This document shows positions 33,209 through 36,669 of a DNA stretch of 36,669 bases, piece after piece. The position numbers and the translations under genes are program-made. The notes under the pieces are model-generated. The model was not told the origin of the DNA. It did not search any database and saw only the letters and a program-made list of their open reading frames with translations. Numbering within the stretch: position 1 is the stretch's first letter; each line of letters begins with the position of its first letter. Where the stretch lies: the NCBI GenBank assembly GCA_030607735.1, contig JAUWJK010000005.1, positions 1-36,669 on the forward strand, in the 5' to 3' direction. The DNA is from Candidatus Bathyarchaeota archaeon. GTDB lineage: Archaea; Thermoproteota; Bathyarchaeia; Bathyarchaeales; Bathycorpusculaceae.

Positions 33209-34717
33209 ATAGGTTGCGGAGTCTTTGGTGTAATTAACTTTAGAAAGAAATCTATATTTTCTTATCTGTATTGGGGTCTTAGAGCTCAAAACCATCGAGG
33301 TCATCAATCTCATGGATTCTTAACTTACAATGGTGAACAGTTTCATCCTTACAGACATCTTGATTTGGTCCCTACGTTACATTCTAATGCTCTGCATGAA
33401 TGGTTTGGGTCTCATCCAGGTCACATTGGAATTGGTAATGTGAGATATACAACTTCAGGAAAATGTGATGATGTATCTATCCTGCAAGGAACCCAGCCAA
33501 TTTTGGGATCAGTAAACAAATTGAAAATTGCACTATCCTTTAATGGTAATATTGTTAATACATCAAAACTTAGAAAAGAAGTAAATCGGTTTTTTCCAGA
33601 TTTTAAATATACTTGTGACTCTGACATCGTCTGTTATAAATTACTACTTGAACTTAAGAAAGGGAAATCTTTACCTTCTGCAGTTAAAACTTGCATGTTA
33701 AGTTTGGATGGTGCATTCTCAGTAATAGGCATAACTGGTGATAACCAATTTTTTGCCTTTAAAGATCCGCATGGTATAAAACCTTTGTGTGCTGGTCATA
33801 GTCCAGATGGAGAAACCTTCTCTTTTTCATCGGAAACAGTATGTTTAGATATAAATGGGTTTATTCGAGATTTTGAACTTGAACCAGGTGAACTTGTTAC
33901 TGTAACAGAAAGCGGTTTTAACAGAGATCAACTAATAAAAAATCCAAAAAAAGCGTTTTGCGCATTTGAATATGCTTATTTTGCGAGACCTGATGCTCAA
34001 TTTAATGATCAATTCGTTTACGAAATTAGAGAAGAATTCGGAAGAAACTTGGTTAAAGAATTTCCAGAAATAGTAGCCGATGCTGACTTGATTCTTTCGG
34101 TTCCAGAAACAGGTGATGATCCTGCTATGGGTGTTCATGAGGAATCAAATATTAGGTGGGAACGTGCTTCACGCAGACATCGTTACGTTACTGAGAGAGC
34201 TTTTATACTGCTCAATAAAGAACGATTCACAACTATAGATCGGAAAATAAACATTTTAGGTTCAAAAATGGATGGAAAACGTGTTTTGTTGATCGAAGAT
34301 AGTATTGTTCGTGGGGACACAACCAAAGTTATCATTGAAAAATTACACAAGTCAGGGGTAAAGAAAGTCTATATGCTTGTCACTTTTCCTCGAATAATTG
34401 GTCCTTGTTTCTATGGCATTGACATGTCTACTTATTCCCAACTTATTGGTTCAAATCATACTTCTAAAGAAATCGCGAAAATAATAGGAGCAGATGCTGT
34501 TTGTTATCAATCAATCGAAGGTTTAGTTAAGGCAACGGGTCAAAATTATAACCAATTGTGTTTAGCTTGTATTAATGGAAAGTATCCAACACCATTAGCT
34601 CAAAAAATGGCTGATGATATGAAAAAGAAGTTCTTAAATGGATACAAAGAAAAATGTAGAATATATGAAACTGAAAAGAATGAAGATATTAATGTCAAGT
34701 CTGATAAACCAAATTAG
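33209..34717 (+). CDS. purF: Amidophosphoribosyltransferase PurF (start uncertain, possibly AUA)
   Basis: First enzyme of purine synthesis. The class II glutaminase domain needs an N-terminal Cys, here in the CGVFGVINF segment at 33215. The PRPP loop is LLIEDSIVRGDTTK. All four cysteines matching the B. subtilis [4Fe-4S] ligands are present (CAFEYAYFARPD, GPCFYGIDMST, CLACINGKYP). The only standard upstream start, TTG 33155, gives a 20-residue hydrophobic leader and lies before the expected transcription start (TATA-like TTTTTATT near 33130). A G8-ATCA stretch 4 bases before ATA 33209 is an excellent ribosome site, giving M-G-C. Both starts are possible. purD follows 40 bases downstream. Confidence 0.92.
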   Translation: MGCGVFGVINFRKKSIFSYLYWGLRAQNHRGHQSHGFLTYNGEQFHPYRHLDLVPTLHSNALHEWFGSHPGHIGIGNVRYTTSGKCDDVSILQGTQPILGSVNKLKIALSFNGNIVNTSKLRKEVNRFFPDFKYTCDSDIVCYKLLLELKKGKSLPSAVKTCMLSLDGAFSVIGITGDNQFFAFKDPHGIKPLCAGHSPDGETFSFSSETVCLDINGFIRDFELEPGELVTVTESGFNRDQLIKNPKKAFCAFEYAYFARPDAQFNDQFVYEIREEFGRNLVKEFPEIVADADLILSVPETGDDPAMGVHEESNIRWERASRRHRYVTERAFILLNKERFTTIDRKINILGSKMDGKRVLLIEDSIVRGDTTKVIIEKLHKSGVKKVYMLVTFPRIIGPCFYGIDMSTYSQLIGSNHTSKEIAKIIGADAVCYQSIEGLVKATGQNYNQLCLACINGKYPTPLAQKMADDMKKKFLNGYKEKCRIYETEKNEDINVKSDKPN

Positions 34718-34757
34718 GTTTCATTAATTATTCGTTAAAATAATATAGGTGTCAGTA

Positions 34758-36173
34758 ATGGAAAAAGTAGGAATACTAGTCGTTTCTTATGGTTCAAGAG
34801 AAGCAGCGATTGTTGATGTGTTTACGCGAAGTCAGAATTATAATGTGAAACTTTTTATCGCCGACAAACAAAGGAATCCATTTAATCTAAAAAGGGCACA
34901 TAAACATGTTGTAATTCCAGATTTAAACAGTAATGACATATGCAAGTTTGCAGAAACTAACAAAACTGAAATAGATTTTGTTATTGTTGGTCCAGAAAAA
35001 CCGATTATTGAGGGGTTACGTGATCTGATTGAGGAAATATTGAAAATCCCTGTTCTCTGTCCTAAACAAAAACATGCAATCGAAAATAGCAAAATTAAGC
35101 AAAGACTTTTGTTTAAGGAGATAGCTCCTGAATCAAATCCACGTTTTCAAATCTTTAATCCTAAAGATTACACAAGCAATAATGATGTTAAGAACGAAGT
35201 TTATAAATGGCTTGATCAACTTTCAGACCAAGCAGTGGTAAAACCTGATAGACCTACTGCGGGAAAAGGAGTAGGTGTCTGGGGTGATCATTTTACCACT
35301 CGCGAGCAACTCTTTGAACATTTTCTATCGAATTTTCAATATGGCTCAGTAATTATCGAAGAAAAGATAGATGGGGAGGAATCGAGTTTCCAAGCTTTTT
35401 CTGATGGACAACATTTAGTTCCTCTACCTAGCGTGCGTGATTATAAACGCGCTTTTAACAACGATAGAGGTCCTAATACCGGTGGGATGGGCTCTTACAA
35501 GGATATTAAAGATAATTTACCATTTTTGACTTCCTTCGAAAAAACTGATGAATTAGCTCTAGCGAACAAAATTTTTCAGAAATGGAAAGAAAAAATTGGA
35601 GACAATTCTGCTCTAAGAGGAGTGCCTTTATACTTGGCTTTTATGCACTCTAAGAAAGGACTCAAGATCTTAGAAAACAACAGTAGACCTGGGGATCCTG
35701 AAATAATGAACATTTTACCACTTCTTGAGGATGATTTTGTTGATGTCTGTCATAAAATGTTGGATGGAACACTGACTAAAATAAAATTAAAGAAAGCAGC
35801 AAGTGTTCTTACCTATAAAGTTCCACCAAATTATGGTGGTTATATGACTACTTATCCTCATCTGATGAATAAATCATCTGTTAATAATCCAGTTGATCTA
35901 TCAAAAGCCAATGCACTTGTAGAGAAATGCTCTGATCGTATTAGGGTGTATCCAGGATCGATGGAAAAAAGAGACTCCGGGCTTTTTGCTTTAAGATCCA
36001 GAGCAGTAGCAGTTTTAGGTATGGGTGATAGTATTGAAGAAGCTCGTAAAATCTCTCTCGAAGGTGCTGGTCTTATAAGTGGTGGAGCATTGTGGAGTAG
36101 AACCGATATTGCCTCAAAAACACACATTCTTAGAAGTATAAATAAAATGGAACTTTTGAGGAGCAATAAATGA
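34758..36173 (+). CDS. purD: Phosphoribosylamine-glycine ligase
   Basis: Second purine enzyme (GAR synthetase), ATP-grasp fold, about 471 residues. The N-terminal Rossmann part includes VIVGPEKPIIEGL, VVKPDRPTAGKGVGVW is the ATP-grasp glycine loop, SVIIEEKIDGEESSFQAF and GPNTGGMGSY follow, and ENNSRPGDPE is the metal/catalytic motif. The frame opens at GTG 34749, but ATG 34758 has GGTG 6-7 bases upstream. It follows purF and overlaps the HAD-family gene by ATGA, so the three are one operon. Confidence 0.95.
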   Translation: MEKVGILVVSYGSREAAIVDVFTRSQNYNVKLFIADKQRNPFNLKRAHKHVVIPDLNSNDICKFAETNKTEIDFVIVGPEKPIIEGLRDLIEEILKIPVLCPKQKHAIENSKIKQRLLFKEIAPESNPRFQIFNPKDYTSNNDVKNEVYKWLDQLSDQAVVKPDRPTAGKGVGVWGDHFTTREQLFEHFLSNFQYGSVIIEEKIDGEESSFQAFSDGQHLVPLPSVRDYKRAFNNDRGPNTGGMGSYKDIKDNLPFLTSFEKTDELALANKIFQKWKEKIGDNSALRGVPLYLAFMHSKKGLKILENNSRPGDPEIMNILPLLEDDFVDVCHKMLDGTLTKIKLKKAASVLTYKVPPNYGGYMTTYPHLMNKSSVNNPVDLSKANALVEKCSDRIRVYPGSMEKRDSGLFALRSRAVAVLGMGDSIEEARKISLEGAGLISGGALWSRTDIASKTHILRSINKMELLRSNK

Positions 36174-36669
36174 GACGGATCTTCATCTCTGATTGTGAAG
36201 GACCAATATCAAAAAATGATAATGCATTTGAAATAACTAAAAATTTTATTCCAAAAGGTGATAGTTTTTTTGCTCTTATTAGTAAATATGATGACGTGCT
36301 TGCAGATATTTTAAAAAAACCAGGTTATAATGCTGGTAATACTTTAAAATTAATTCTTCCATTTCTAATAGCTTATGATGTAACTGATAAACAAATTGAA
36401 GATTATTCAGCCCAAAACTTACTTTTAATCACTGAAAGCAAATTAACTTTGAATTTCATACAAAAAATAGCACCATCATTCATCGTTAGTACCAGTTATG
36501 AACAATACATAAGAGAGTTATGTAAAGCCCTAGATTTTCCATTTGAAAACACATATTCTACCCGATTATCAATTGATAAATATCAAATAACAAAAAAAGA
36601 GAAACAAAAACTAAAACAAATAACAAAGGAAATATTGGAATTGTCCCCAATAGAACTTCCTTTATCCGC
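36170..36669 (+). CDS. HAD-superfamily phosphatase, COG4030-like, 3' end outside window
   Basis: Open to the window edge, 166 codons visible. Starts MRRIFISDCEGPISKNDNAF: D8 with the following C-E-G resembles HAD motif I. IVSTSYEQYI near residue 107 is the HAD motif II Ser/Thr region. This matches a poorly studied archaeal HAD family (COG4030, also annotated EhaR-like in methanogens); the later motifs lie beyond the window. The ATG overlaps the purD TGA (ATGA), so it is translationally coupled to purF-purD, which suggests a role tied to purine or phosphoribosyl metabolism. This role is inference. Confidence 0.7.
   Translation, partial: MRRIFISDCEGPISKNDNAFEITKNFIPKGDSFFALISKYDDVLADILKKPGYNAGNTLKLILPFLIAYDVTDKQIEDYSAQNLLLITESKLTLNFIQKIAPSFIVSTSYEQYIRELCKALDFPFENTYSTRLSIDKYQITKKEKQKLKQITKEILELSPIELPLS

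Overview
The window is a stretch of an AT-rich archaeal chromosome. Archaeal markers are TFB, Gar1, L7Ae, Alba, eS28, eL24, eL40, a two-OB-fold RPA-like protein, Shine-Dalgarno sites of the GGTGAT type and an initiator tRNA whose intron sits in a bulge-helix-bulge. A complete archaeal-type CO dehydrogenase/acetyl-CoA synthase operon, together with Alba and a DUF4443 regulator, fits an uncultured Bathyarchaeia-like (TACK) lineage. That placement is an inference; no 16S gene or other taxonomic marker is present. Nothing looks like a plasmid, virus, IS element or CRISPR locus: this is a core-metabolism and information-processing region.

Layout. 1-6861: cdhA (cut at its 5' end)-cdhB-cdhC-cdhD-cdhE, the Wood-Ljungdahl carbonyl branch, closed by a hairpin terminator over the cdhE stop codon. 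6997-10546: an unlisted Cys-rich miniprotein (minus strand), an inositol-monophosphatase/FBPase-family enzyme, an Hsp20, a SWIM-finger protein, a 41-residue membrane protein and an RPA-like OB protein. 10561-14533 (minus strand): isocitrate dehydrogenase-like enzyme, a secreted protein, and an alba-KH/NusA-like-aspS cluster. 14954-16976: sucC-sucD. 17086-20139: eL40, DUF116, gar1-tfb (minus strand) and L7Ae-eS28-eL24. 20318-20414: intron-containing initiator tRNA-Met (minus strand). 20531-22234: PAC2-family protein, small membrane protein, RHH-like protein. 22484-28930: compact histidine operon hisG-D-C-B-H-A-F-I, without hisE. 29010-32972: AmrS-type radical SAM enzyme, GPN-loop GTPase, DUF4443 regulator (minus strand) and a bacterial-type S-adenosylmethionine synthetase. 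33209-36669: purF-purD and the start of a HAD-family gene.

Together the genes suggest an autotrophic or acetogenic anaerobe (CODH/ACS) that makes histidine and purines de novo and has isocitrate dehydrogenase and succinyl-CoA synthetase for a partial TCA route. The main points for a second look are: hisA, and perhaps purF, that can only be read to full length from an AUA start codon; a two-site composite sequence element upstream of sucC and of the RHH gene; palindromes near predicted transcription starts (hisG, PAC2 gene); the initiator tRNA intron; a bacterial-type metK; and a base-composition break inside the cdh operon.
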